From the NCBI GenBank assembly GCA_027922465.2, contig BQMF02000033.1:744001-808000 (forward strand): a stretch of 64,000 bases of DNA. The letters run 5' to 3'. The first letter of the stretch is position 1, and every line of letters begins with the position of its first letter. Position numbers and translations under genes: made by a program. Below, piece after piece: positions 34,661 to 43,239 of the stretch. The stretch comes from Turritopsis dohrnii. Taxonomy: Eukaryota > Cnidaria > Hydrozoa > Anthoathecata > Oceaniidae. Under the pieces are notes generated by a model. The model was given only the letters and a program-made list of their open reading frames with translations. It was not told where the DNA came from and searched no databases.

Positions 34661-34888
34661 ATGGACAAGAAAAGTATCATCAACGATTTATATCATGCAT
34701 CAGTCGTCTGCGTTTTCGCTATCGGCTACTCTATGCTAGGAAAAAAGGTGTTAAAAATGACACCTCCCTCTATTCAAAAGTTCGACTTGGAAGATACGGG
34801 AAAACTAGTTGCCATTATCGCCGCTAGTGAAGTGACAAAGGACTACTTAATCAAACAAAAGATTTTGCCTGAAAATATCAATATCTAA
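34661..34888 (+). CDS. Small hydrophobic Polinton protein, 75 aa
   Basis: The frame is open from 34619, overlapping the previous stop. MDKKSIINDLYHASV at 34661 is the more likely start because the upstream part is a lysine run. One hydrophobic segment (VVCVFAIGYSMLGKKVL) is followed by PPSIQKFDLEDTGKLVAIIAASEVTKDYLIKQ. No family was recognised. It ends 2 bp before the next start. Confidence 0.6.
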   Translation: MDKKSIINDLYHASVVCVFAIGYSMLGKKVLKMTPPSIQKFDLEDTGKLVAIIAASEVTKDYLIKQKILPENINI

Positions 34889-34890
34889 AT

Positions 34891-35313
34891 ATGGCTTCTA
34901 TCGCAATGATGTTGGGTGGAGCTTTGGCTAACGCTTTGGCTTTCACAGGATCAAGCTATCTGTTTTCAAGTTTATCCAAAGACAGAATCGATAAGGAAAG
35001 AAAACGTCATGATTTGGCCATAGAAAAATTACAAAAAGCACAGATTGAATGGCAGCAAAAACGACAGGAAAGGATCGATTTCATCAATAAGCAGCTCATG
35101 CTCGAAAAGAAGGCTGATTCAAAATTCATAGAGCTAAATGATGCAATGAGAGAGTACAATAGGGTGTTTAGTAATCATCTTGAACCGCTACCACGAGAGC
35201 CTGTATTGAGCGACTTTTATACACCGAGTCATGATCAACATGAAAGGGAATTGACTTTTATAGCTATGAGTATGCTCGGTATTGGTGGAATTGTGTGGTA
35301 TTTTGAAAGATGA
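34891..35313 (+). CDS. Coiled-coil protein with hydrophobic ends, 140 aa
   Basis: An N-terminal Gly/Ala-rich hydrophobic region (MLGGALANALAFTGSSYLF) is followed by a charged helix (about residues 30-85: DRIDKERKRHDLAIEKLQKA, then QKRQERIDFINKQLMLEKKA). A conserved-looking REPVLSDFYTPSHDQHERELTF comes next, then a C-terminal transmembrane segment (FIAMSMLGIGGIVWYF). This suggests a membrane-associated structural protein. No enzymatic motif was seen. It is the last plus-strand gene before a convergent pair and is followed by a hairpin. Confidence 0.68.
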   Translation: MASIAMMLGGALANALAFTGSSYLFSSLSKDRIDKERKRHDLAIEKLQKAQIEWQQKRQERIDFINKQLMLEKKADSKFIELNDAMREYNRVFSNHLEPLPREPVLSDFYTPSHDQHERELTFIAMSMLGIGGIVWYFER

Positions 35314-35333
35314 AGACCATCAACAAAAAAAAT

Positions 35334-35358
35334 TATGTTACACGATACGTGTAACATA
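35334..35358. terminator. GTTACACG hairpin between convergent genes
   Basis: TATGTTACACG / ATA / CGTGTAACATA: an 11-bp perfect stem with a 3-nt loop in the 60-bp gap between two gene ends. It shares the GTTAC core with hairpins at 33227 and 39191. The position suggests transcript termination or 3'-end formation for both strands; this is inferred. Confidence 0.55.
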
Positions 35359-35373
35359 TACACTTTCAGATGG

Positions 35374-36657
35374 TTACCGTCTAGTGACAAGGTATGTATA
35401 GATCATCCATCCAACCCCTACAATCAGAGCCCATAAATTTTGACTCAACCAACCTACAACTTCTTTTGCTCTGTTCAATATCCATGATACGATAGACCCA
35501 ATTATTCCTGGTAAAGCCTCTGCCGCTTTAGATGCTAATCTACCTAGAAGTGATGCTAACGCTTTTAGTTTATTTTTTATCCATTCCTTTGCATCGTCCT
35601 TTTTATCATCAGGATTTTGTGAGTGACTTACTGAGCTTCCACCTCCAGATGGTAACAAAGCTTCCACAAGAACACCTATAGCCATACCAAACGCCGTCAG
35701 AATGCTAACGATTGTTATACCTTGTTCACGGAATAGTGTTCGTATCCTTTCACCTAATGAGGTATCTTTGTCGAGGACTTTAGCAATGGTTTCTTTGATG
35801 CTCGTAACTTGACTGTTTAATTTACCTTTGAGAATATCAATGTTCTCTTTCCTAGCTTTCAACTCTTCACGTAATCCATCCATTCGATCTTCGACCTCTT
35901 TTCGTTGTTCGTCCGTGTATGTTGCATCATTTTCCATTTCTTCCAACTTGTTTTTCTCCTTATCGATATGCTGTTCTATTCGAACCTTTTTCGCAACCTC
36001 TTCCTGAAGACCTCCTCGTATGTTTCTCAGCGCTTTATCCAATCCTAACAGCTCACGTACAGGATATTCAAATAGATCGCCGGTCTGAGTCATTTCATGA
36101 TCGACCGATTGTTGTCTAAGCGTTGAAATTAAATCTTCCGTACTGTTCACCACATCACCGGACATATCTTCCAACTCTACATCGGTTGCTGTTGTGATTT
36201 TAGATGTCGAAGGAAGGTCTTCTGCTATTTTATTAAGCACAGCTGCCTGTCTGGCTGAAAATTTGCTCTTAGGTATATCATACCCTAAACTGCGTAACCT
36301 GTTCTTACCCAATATGTCAGCTATAGTACCGGTAGCCCTTAGTCTTCCATTGTTTGTCAATGGTTTGCTACCGTCTTTGTAGTATAATTCACCATCTCTA
36401 ATTTCAAACTGATCGGTATATAACGTCTCAGGTTTTGACCGGTATTTTTCGGATAATCTATCATACAGCCCTTCAACTAGTTCTTTCAAAACTCTAGTAT
36501 GCAGACTGTGACCTCCAAATGATGTTTCTCGGTCACCTGATGTATGTATCTGTGCACCCGTACGGTCACCGGTCGGTATGAGAGGAAACGTCTCATCGGT
36601 TGTTTCATCTGTCGTCATCCCATGTTCTCCAAAGGGGTCAATGTCAATGTCCGCCAT
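35374..36657 (-). CDS. Large Polinton structural-type protein: coiled coil plus C-terminal membrane segments, 427 aa
   Basis: It starts MADIDIDPFGEHGMTTDET. The N-terminal part is polar, with SFGGHSLHTRVLKELVEGLY. A central heptad-like coiled coil (about residues 215-295) is followed by hydrophobic stretches (ITIVSILTAFGMAIGVLVEA at about 320-340, then an amphipathic Ala/Leu region, and LWALIVGVGWMIYTYLV at the C-terminus). The general architecture of coiled coil plus membrane-active C-terminus resembles virion membrane or penetration proteins, but no family member was identified. It faces outward from the next plus-strand gene, with a divergent gap of 56 bp. Confidence 0.7.
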   Translation of the reverse strand: MADIDIDPFGEHGMTTDETTDETFPLIPTGDRTGAQIHTSGDRETSFGGHSLHTRVLKELVEGLYDRLSEKYRSKPETLYTDQFEIRDGELYYKDGSKPLTNNGRLRATGTIADILGKNRLRSLGYDIPKSKFSARQAAVLNKIAEDLPSTSKITTATDVELEDMSGDVVNSTEDLISTLRQQSVDHEMTQTGDLFEYPVRELLGLDKALRNIRGGLQEEVAKKVRIEQHIDKEKNKLEEMENDATYTDEQRKEVEDRMDGLREELKARKENIDILKGKLNSQVTSIKETIAKVLDKDTSLGERIRTLFREQGITIVSILTAFGMAIGVLVEALLPSGGGSSVSHSQNPDDKKDDAKEWIKNKLKALASLLGRLASKAAEALPGIIGSIVSWILNRAKEVVGWLSQNLWALIVGVGWMIYTYLVTRR

Positions 36658-36713
36658 TTTATTTATTTAGAGGATAATTTATTATTATATTATGTTATAA
36701 CATCCCTCTAAAT

Positions 36714-37310
36714 ATGAGTTTTAAAATTTATCCAAAACTACCCACTGCTCCTGAGGATTTGAATGAGCAGGAAAAGTTTAACGCAAGTGTAATAAATTCT
36801 GAGTTTGAAGAGTTGATAAAACTTAAGAACAAGTTTAGTATCAAGCTCAAGAGATACAACAAGGCGATAGAACGATCGATGCTAGTAAATGCTAGCTCAA
36901 GCGCTATAACCATTGGCTCTGGCATCGGTTCAATTGCAACAGGGGCTACTATTATCGGAATACCTATTTCTGCAGGATTAGGTGGTGTAGCCCTAGCCAG
37001 CTCTATCTGTACCGGACTTACCACAGCTGTCATCAAAAGATATCAAAAGAAAGTAGAAAAAGTGATAAAATTATATGATATTGTTACATCCTCAATTTCT
37101 GTCTTCGAAACAAGTATCTCACAGGCATTGAATGATGGGAGGATCAATTACAAAGAATTCCAGGTTTTGCAGGGAACATATTACAGCGCTTTACGAAATC
37201 TCAGTTCTATAGATAGAAAGATGGAGACTGAAACCCAAAACCAATTTCAAAAAAGTTTGATGGAAGAATTTCAAAACCTGAAGAAAAGCATAAACGAAAA
37301 TGTTTCATAG
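36714..37310 (+). CDS. Polinton protein with central glycine-rich hydrophobic region, 198 aa
   Basis: Charged helices at both ends flank a Gly/Ala/Ile-rich hydrophobic hairpin (about residues 60-110; TIGSGIGSIATGATIIGIPI and GLGGVALASSICTGLTTAVI). The C-terminal half has ETSISQALNDGRINYKEFQV and a heptad-like tail. The layout suggests a membrane-inserting protein. No enzymatic motif was recognised. It is divergent from the 427-residue protein. Confidence 0.68.
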   Translation: MSFKIYPKLPTAPEDLNEQEKFNASVINSEFEELIKLKNKFSIKLKRYNKAIERSMLVNASSSAITIGSGIGSIATGATIIGIPISAGLGGVALASSICTGLTTAVIKRYQKKVEKVIKLYDIVTSSISVFETSISQALNDGRINYKEFQVLQGTYYSALRNLSSIDRKMETETQNQFQKSLMEEFQNLKKSINENVS

Positions 37311-37402
37311 GATGTGTGGTCGTCATTTGAAAAAGTGATTAATGAAATGAAATGAAACTTATATAAAGACATATGATGATCATAAGTATATATATATAGA
37401 CA

Positions 37403-37741
37403 ATGGAATTCCCAACAGTTGCAACATTTGAACAAAACATGGAACAAATTACTCCAATCACAAAGTGGAGAGAGCTAACTGAAAACGTGATTTATCATGT
37501 TAAATCTGTGGTTGAGATAGACACACCCGCATCTGAATTTGGGTCTGGAAAAGCTATGTATGCAGAGGTCCAAGACAGAACAGGAAATTTATATAAGACA
37601 TGGTTGCCTGCAAGACTTTGCGTTGAGTTGAAGGATTATGGTTGGAATTCTAGAGAAGCCTTTGTCAGACCGAAGGGGCTCAAACAATCTGAAAAGAATC
37701 CTGAAAGACAATTCTTTGATTATGACATTATGTGGCACTAA
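37403..37741 (+). CDS. Small beta-rich protein, possibly OB-fold DNA-binding, 112 aa
   Basis: The core reads VIYHVKSVVEIDTPASEFGS, then MYAEVQDRTGNLYKTWLPARLC, then FVRPKGLKQSEKNPERQFFDYDI. The alternating beta pattern, and its place next to the integrase and polymerase side of the element, would fit an OB-fold single-strand DNA-binding protein. That is a guess from pattern, not a recognised motif. A TATATATATATA run lies 4-16 bp before the ATG. It is convergent with the integrase gene. Confidence 0.6.
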   Translation: MEFPTVATFEQNMEQITPITKWRELTENVIYHVKSVVEIDTPASEFGSGKAMYAEVQDRTGNLYKTWLPARLCVELKDYGWNSREAFVRPKGLKQSEKNPERQFFDYDIMWH

Positions 37742-37761
37742 ACCTCGTTGCTAGACGACTC

Positions 37762-37786
37762 ATCTTTACTTGTTTCTAGTAAAGAT
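37762..37786. terminator. Hairpin between convergent OB-like and integrase genes
   Basis: ATCTTTACT / TGTTTCT / AGTAAAGAT: a 9-bp perfect stem in the 61-bp gap between two gene ends. Its sequence differs from the GTTAC group, but its position is the same. Confidence 0.45.
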
Positions 37787-37802
37787 ACTTTGTATTTACA
37801 GT

Positions 37803-38786
37803 TCACCAACCTTGCACATAATCAGGAGGTAGCTCTGTATCCTCAGGTATCAGCATCAGCTCTTCTTTCACAAAAGCTCGTTCAGGTCCATCTTGAAGGT
37901 AATACATTACACGGTTACCAGGTTGATCTATTACCTCACTCAATCTATATGTCTTCTTTGACCATATGATATCTGTTGCTCTTTTTCGATGGTCATCGTG
38001 TTCTTCACCCGGTTGCAATAGATATCTATACAAACCATCTTGAGGTAATTTTTCTTCGGGTGGATAGCTCTCTCGTTTAGCGAGAATTACCTCTTTCAAT
38101 TTGATGGCATCTTTCGGTTTCATATTGATCATCCGAGTCTTCGTGTCGTTTAATCTATCCATAAGTTTATACAAATATTTGACCCACGTAGATGATACCT
38201 TTTCCGAATCGTTCAGTTCTTGAGCATCTTGTATTTTGAATAAATTTTCAGCAAGTATCTTGTTCAACGCCTCGACAAACGCTGTATGGGTATGTTTATA
38301 TTTAGTAGTTACTCTTTTAATTTCGACGTTATTCTTCTCCAACAGCTTTGATACATCCGCTTTGAATTCTGAACCGTTATCACATTGAAATACTTTTGGG
38401 TAGTTTAAGGGTCCAACCTTGTAGATGTCTTCAATCATAGCGGCAACCTCTTTCGCTCTCTTAGTATTCAAAGGTCGAGCCACCTTATAGCGTGAAGCAA
38501 CATCGATACCGGATAAGATGTACTTGTATTTATTACCATATAGCATATCACTAGGCATATACAATATATCAAATTGATGAATCTCATTCGGTTTAGTTAC
38601 CTCATAATGTGGACGTTCGATCCTTTTCGTTGTCGGTAGATGTACCTGCCACAAAGCTTGTTTTGATAGCCACTTCTTAATTTCCTTCGGTTTGAAACCA
38701 AATCCTCTTAGATTGCGAACAGCCTTTTGTCCTTTCCATAAGTTTTGAGGTTGATAATAAATCTCTTGAAGTTTAGTGTCTGACAT
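37803..38786 (-). CDS. Retroviral-type (DDE) integrase of the Polinton, 327 aa
   Basis: The catalytic core shows Asp73 (HQFDILYMP), Asp136 (FQCDNGSEF) and Glu172 (AFVEALNKILAENL), giving D-x62-D-x35-E. That is the spacing of retroviral and Polinton integrases. IDVASRYKVARPL is also typical. The C-terminus (TYRLSEVIDQPGNRVMYYL, AFVKEELMLIP) looks like the small beta-barrel/chromodomain-like region of such integrases. No N-terminal HHCC zinc site is evident. The enzyme would join the AG...CT ends to host DNA, creating the short target duplication. It is convergent with the 112-residue protein and divergent from the SAP gene. Confidence 0.95.
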   Translation of the reverse strand: MSDTKLQEIYYQPQNLWKGQKAVRNLRGFGFKPKEIKKWLSKQALWQVHLPTTKRIERPHYEVTKPNEIHQFDILYMPSDMLYGNKYKYILSGIDVASRYKVARPLNTKRAKEVAAMIEDIYKVGPLNYPKVFQCDNGSEFKADVSKLLEKNNVEIKRVTTKYKHTHTAFVEALNKILAENLFKIQDAQELNDSEKVSSTWVKYLYKLMDRLNDTKTRMINMKPKDAIKLKEVILAKRESYPPEEKLPQDGLYRYLLQPGEEHDDHRKRATDIIWSKKTYRLSEVIDQPGNRVMYYLQDGPERAFVKEELMLIPEDTELPPDYVQGW

Positions 38787-38889
38787 TTTTTATTTATAAA
38801 CAACGTTTTATTTTAGCTCATTTTATTAAAAAAATGACACGAGAAAAGTGACTTAAACGTTGTTTATTATCTTTATATAAAGAATAAAC

Positions 38890-39171
38890 ATGACCGACAA
38901 AACAGAATCAGATTACCAATCAATGACTCGTGACGCTTTACGAAAATTATGTGCGTCACGAAAAATAAAATATGTTTACCTAATGAACAAAGCTAAATTA
39001 CTCGATGTACTTGAGAAAAATGACGAGGATCCATCTTATATTCTCGATCCTGATACGAAACAAACGGTTAATAAATACTGTTTAAACTGGATAAAAAATA
39101 ACAGAGAAAAATATCTCAGCTCTCAAAAACGTTATAACGCTAAGAGAGAGAAGAGAGTTTACAAAAAATAA
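38890..39171 (+). CDS. SAP-motif protein, 93 aa
   Basis: Residues about 12-44 (MTRDALRKLCASRKIKYVYL then MNKAKLLDVLEKND) match the helix-turn-helix SAP motif that binds AT-rich DNA. The C-terminal part is basic (NKYCLNWIKNNREKYLSSQK and a KREKRVYKK tail). It may bind the element's termini or chromatin. A second SAP motif opens the adjacent polymerase. It is divergent from the integrase gene. Confidence 0.7.
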   Translation: MTDKTESDYQSMTRDALRKLCASRKIKYVYLMNKAKLLDVLEKNDEDPSYILDPDTKQTVNKYCLNWIKNNREKYLSSQKRYNAKREKRVYKK

Positions 39172-39190
39172 ATAAATAAATTGACCTCGC

Positions 39191-39219
39191 TTTTGTTACT
39201 TAATCAACGAGTAACAAAA
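39191..39219. terminator. GTTACT hairpin between the SAP and polymerase genes
   Basis: TTTTGTTACT / TAATCAACG / AGTAACAAAA: a 10-bp perfect stem with a 9-nt loop, 20 bp after the SAP gene stop and 70 bp before the polymerase start. It is the third member of the GTTAC-core hairpin group in the element. Confidence 0.5.
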
Positions 39220-39289
39220 ATGATAATGATAATTGAAAATTTTAAAAAGTGATTTAAAAAGATATAATCGTGGTATTATATATTACAAC

Positions 39290-42200
39290 ATGACTACTAG
39301 AAATACTGTTGTTGAATTAAAAGCTATCGCGAGAGAGCGTGGTATACCTGGCTACTCAAAACTCAGAAAAGCTGAGTTGATCGAATTATTAGCAACCCCA
39401 CCTGTCCGACCTGTTCCACTACCAAGACCTACTAGGTTTAACCGACCTGTTCCACCACCAAGACCTGTTCCAATTATTCCTACCCAACAAGATATGGATT
39501 TGTTTGAACAGCAAGAAATGGCAAAAAATAGACCTGTTGTGAAAAGCAAGTTGAATGAATGGAGAGGTTGGTTAATAAATCATGTACCTAAAGCTATTAA
39601 GGAGAAAGTGAGTGGCGCTTTCAGAGAGATGAAGAAGAAGATTCTCAATCTCTACAAGAGGAAGAATGGTGAAAAAGATGAAAAATTGGTGGAACCTGAA
39701 GCGTTTGTCCCCATTGAAATGGCGTTTGAGGGTTCTTACAAAAGGTTCAAGATAAACTCAGATGGAAAAAAGGATGTTGATTCGTTTCTCGAAAAGGTTC
39801 GACCCATTTTAAGCGATCTGATTATGAGAGAACTCAAAAACAAAAAATCAATAAAAATTCAAGCAACTGTGTGGATCAAATGGAGAAAAGAAGATCTATC
39901 CAATCCTGAAGCAACAATCTATGTTGATAAGGCGTTCAATAGCAATATGGAAACAATTCACAATGAAAGCGATATATCTGATGTTATTAATAAGATGTTC
40001 AATAAGATAATCGAACAGGTTGAAAACCCTGCATTACCTCAATCCGGCTTTGTTATCGATAAAATTTTAAATATTGATGTGGACTTTCACAAACTAAAAC
40101 TAACGAGAGGCAGCTCTTACTTACCGCTACCTAAGAATTTCAGCGGAAAACGATCTGTTATCAATCCACATAACGAAGATGATGAAGAATGCTTCAAATG
40201 GGCTGTTATCGCAGCTCTCAATCATGATAAGATCGATAATCATCCTGAACGAATCTCGGCTCTCAAAAAGTATGATAAATATAATTGGGAGGGTTTATCG
40301 TTTCCAATGGCGCTAAATAAAATAGATTTGTTTGAGAGGAGGAACTCTGATATCGCTGTGCATGTTTTGACAAAAGATGTGACAGAAGGTATCTATATGT
40401 GTCGCAAGTCGAAGCATCTTGATCGCAAAGAAACGGTTGTTTTGTTTTTATTATGTGAAGAGGAAAAGAGACATTATATAGCTGTAAAGAACTTGAGTGG
40501 TGTCTTGAGTAAGGTCAACTCGAATCATGAACATAAGGAGCATTATTGTTTGAATTGTCTCAATGGATTCTTAAGTGAGAAAACACGAGATGAACACTTT
40601 GAATATTGTAAAAATAATGATGTCGCTAAGATTGAGATGCCAAATGAGGGTAGCACCGTTAAGTTTCATGACGGTCAGTACCAGCTCAAAGCTCCTTTCA
40701 TAATGTATGCTGATTTCGAAGCTTTGTCAAAAGAGGTTTGTAAAGAACCGCGTAGCGTTATTGGATCATCCACTAAAAAGGTTGGTATACATATCCCCAC
40801 AGGCTTCTGTTGTTATAGCAAATTTGCTCATGGTGAAGTTTCAGACCCTCTAACGCTTTATCGAGGTGAAGACTGTGTTTTACGTTTCGTGGATCATGTG
40901 GTAGGTGAAGTGAAAAGGCTATACAACATGTTTCCTAAACAAAGAATGCGAAACCTCACATATGAAGAGGAACAAGGATTTATCGATTCAGATAAGTGCC
41001 ACATATGTATGAAAGAATTTGAAAAAGATAATATTAAGGTTAGGGATCACTGTCATTTTACTGGTAAATTTCGTGGAGCTGCACATCAGTCTTGTAATAT
41101 CCGTTACAAAGTGCCTAAATACATTCCGATCGTCTTTCACAATCTGAGCGGATATGATGCTCATCTATTTATCAAAGAACTAGCCAAACAGTATGGAGAT
41201 GAAGGGATTGCCGTCATCGCTGAAAACAAAGAAAAATATATCTCTTTCTCATTGGATGTTAAGGTTGGTGAATACATTGATAAAAATGGGGTGACTAGGG
41301 TTCAAAAGATACAGTTGAGATTCATCGATAGCGTGCGTTTCATGGCTAGTAGTCTGGATAACTTGGTAAACAATCTATCTGACGATCAGTGTAAAAACCT
41401 TCGAAAATTCTTCAAGGGTGATGAGCAGTTCAAACTATTGAGAAGAAAAGGAGTTTATCCTTATGAATACATTGATTCTTTTGATAAGTTTAACGAAACT
41501 AAGCTCCCACCAAAAGATGCTTTTTATAGCAAGTTGAACATGAAAGGTATCAGTGATGCTGATTATACGCATGCACAGAATGTGTGGAAACACATGAAAA
41601 ATAAAAATATGGGTGCGTATCATGATCTCTATCTCAAGACAGACGTTCTATTGCTTGCTGATGTTTTTGAGACTTTTAGGGAAACATGTATAACAAACTA
41701 TAAACTGGATCCTGCACATTTTTACACTGCTCCAGGATTAGCTTGGCAAGCCTGTTTGAAAAAGACAGAGGTTGAGCTGGATCTGTTGTCAGATATGGAT
41801 ATGTTTCTGTTCGTAGAGCAAGGTATTAGAGGAGGTCTCTGTCAGGCTGTTCATAGACATGCTAAAGCTAATAACAAGTATATGGATGCTAAATATAAGA
41901 AGACTGAAGAAAGTAGCTATCTCCAATATCTTGATGCAAATAATCTATATGGATGGGCTATGATTCAGAAGCTACCGACAGGGAATTTCAAGTGGGTAGA
42001 TGCTAATAAATTTACCACCGATTTCATTTCAAAGTTGGCTGAGAAAGACGGTAAATATGGTTATCTTCTTGAAGTTGATGTGAACTATCCTCAGGAGCTT
42101 CATGATTCACATAACGATCTTCCGTTTATGCCTGAGCGAAAGAAGATCAATGGTGTAGAAAAGCTAACTCCATGTCTTTCAGACAAGAAGAACTATATTA

Positions 42201-43144
42201 TTCATATCCGTGCACTTGATCAAGCGCTGAAGCATGGTCTTGTTCTTGAGAAGGTTCATAGAGTACTGAGATTTAGACAAAGTGCATGGTTGAAGCCGTA
42301 CATCGATTTCAACACCAATTTGCGTACCAAATCAAAGAATGACTTTGAAAAGGACTTTTTCAAGCTCATGAACAATTCAGTCTTTGGTAAAACTATGGAG
42401 AATCAACGTAAACATAAAGACATACGCTTGGCTACCAAGAAAGAACAATATGAGAAGCTGGTGATGAAACCTAATTTCAAGGGTAGTATCTGTTTCAGTG
42501 AATATTTGATGGCTGCTGAAATGCAAAAGATCAAACTCGTGTTGAACAAGCCGATCTATCTGGGACCTACAGTTCTTGATTTGTCAAAGACGATTATGTA
42601 CGCGTTTCACTATGATTACATGAGACCGAAATATGGTGACAATCTAAAGCTCTGCTATATGGATACAGACAGCTTTGTCTATCACATCAAAACCGACGAC
42701 TTCTACAAAGATATCGCTGATGATGTAGCTTTGAGATTCGACACTTCAGCGTATGATGAGAAAGATAATAGACCTTTACCTATAGGTTTGAATAAGAAAG
42801 TCATCGGTCTAATGAAAGATGAGTTGGGTGGTAAGATAATGACAGAGTTTGTTGCTCTAAGAGCGAAGACATATGCATATAAACAGCTAGATGGAAAAGA
42901 AGACAAGAAGTGCAAGGGAGTCAAGAAGTGTGTAGTAAAGAAGACGATGGGGTTTGATGATTACAAGAGATGCTTGTTTGATGGTAAGAATGTTTACAGA
43001 GAACAGATGACCTTTCAATCGATTAAGCATGATGTTCACACTATAAAAACAAACAAACTCGCTCTCAATGCGGATGATGACAAAAGAACTATTGTAAAAG
43101 ATGGTATTGCTACATATGCCAGAGGACATTATAGATATGTATAA
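39290..43144 (+). CDS. Protein-primed family-B DNA polymerase with N-terminal SAP motif, 1284 aa
   Basis: The first ATG is at 39290; the open frame upstream has none. In order: SAP motif (about 4-32), proline-rich linker, a domain with DDEECFKWAVIAALNH (Cys about 301), a zinc-finger-like HYCLNCLNGF...HFEYC (about 418-440), then polymerase. ExoI is YADFEAL (Asp about 475). An endonuclease VII-like zinc module (CHICMKEF, VRDHCHFTGKFRGAAHQSCN, from about 570) precedes ExoII NLSGYDAHLFI. ExoIII is YLKTDVLLLAD. Polymerase motifs are A DANNLYGWAM, B KLMNNSVFGKTMEN and C YMDTDSFVYHI (Asp about 1125 and 1127). It would replicate the element from a terminal-protein primer. The Cys-containing N-domain may be a cysteine-protease-like (OTU-type) fold; only a structure search would tell. 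Confidence 0.95.
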   Translation: MTTRNTVVELKAIARERGIPGYSKLRKAELIELLATPPVRPVPLPRPTRFNRPVPPPRPVPIIPTQQDMDLFEQQEMAKNRPVVKSKLNEWRGWLINHVPKAIKEKVSGAFREMKKKILNLYKRKNGEKDEKLVEPEAFVPIEMAFEGSYKRFKINSDGKKDVDSFLEKVRPILSDLIMRELKNKKSIKIQATVWIKWRKEDLSNPEATIYVDKAFNSNMETIHNESDISDVINKMFNKIIEQVENPALPQSGFVIDKILNIDVDFHKLKLTRGSSYLPLPKNFSGKRSVINPHNEDDEECFKWAVIAALNHDKIDNHPERISALKKYDKYNWEGLSFPMALNKIDLFERRNSDIAVHVLTKDVTEGIYMCRKSKHLDRKETVVLFLLCEEEKRHYIAVKNLSGVLSKVNSNHEHKEHYCLNCLNGFLSEKTRDEHFEYCKNNDVAKIEMPNEGSTVKFHDGQYQLKAPFIMYADFEALSKEVCKEPRSVIGSSTKKVGIHIPTGFCCYSKFAHGEVSDPLTLYRGEDCVLRFVDHVVGEVKRLYNMFPKQRMRNLTYEEEQGFIDSDKCHICMKEFEKDNIKVRDHCHFTGKFRGAAHQSCNIRYKVPKYIPIVFHNLSGYDAHLFIKELAKQYGDEGIAVIAENKEKYISFSLDVKVGEYIDKNGVTRVQKIQLRFIDSVRFMASSLDNLVNNLSDDQCKNLRKFFKGDEQFKLLRRKGVYPYEYIDSFDKFNETKLPPKDAFYSKLNMKGISDADYTHAQNVWKHMKNKNMGAYHDLYLKTDVLLLADVFETFRETCITNYKLDPAHFYTAPGLAWQACLKKTEVELDLLSDMDMFLFVEQGIRGGLCQAVHRHAKANNKYMDAKYKKTEESSYLQYLDANNLYGWAMIQKLPTGNFKWVDANKFTTDFISKLAEKDGKYGYLLEVDVNYPQELHDSHNDLPFMPERKKINGVEKLTPCLSDKKNYIIHIRALDQALKHGLVLEKVHRVLRFRQSAWLKPYIDFNTNLRTKSKNDFEKDFFKLMNNSVFGKTMENQRKHKDIRLATKKEQYEKLVMKPNFKGSICFSEYLMAAEMQKIKLVLNKPIYLGPTVLDLSKTIMYAFHYDYMRPKYGDNLKLCYMDTDSFVYHIKTDDFYKDIADDVALRFDTSAYDEKDNRPLPIGLNKKVIGLMKDELGGKIMTEFVALRAKTYAYKQLDGKEDKKCKGVKKCVVKKTMGFDDYKRCLFDGKNVYREQMTFQSIKHDVHTIKTNKLALNADDDKRTIVKDGIATYARGHYRYV

Positions 43145-43239
43145 GATAACAAAAGGTAAGAGGTAAAAAAAAACAAAACAAAACAAAAAAGTTGAATAAA
43201 ACATTATAAAGGAATTATACACAGTAATATATAATACCT

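Noticed and set aside
35919..36382. Plus-strand open frames opposite the 427-residue protein
   Set aside because: They are antisense to an intact gene with clear coiled-coil and membrane segments and have no family features of their own.
39352..39549. Minus-strand open frame of 65 codons opposite the polymerase N-terminus
   Set aside because: It is the complement of the proline-rich linker and has only composition-driven openness.
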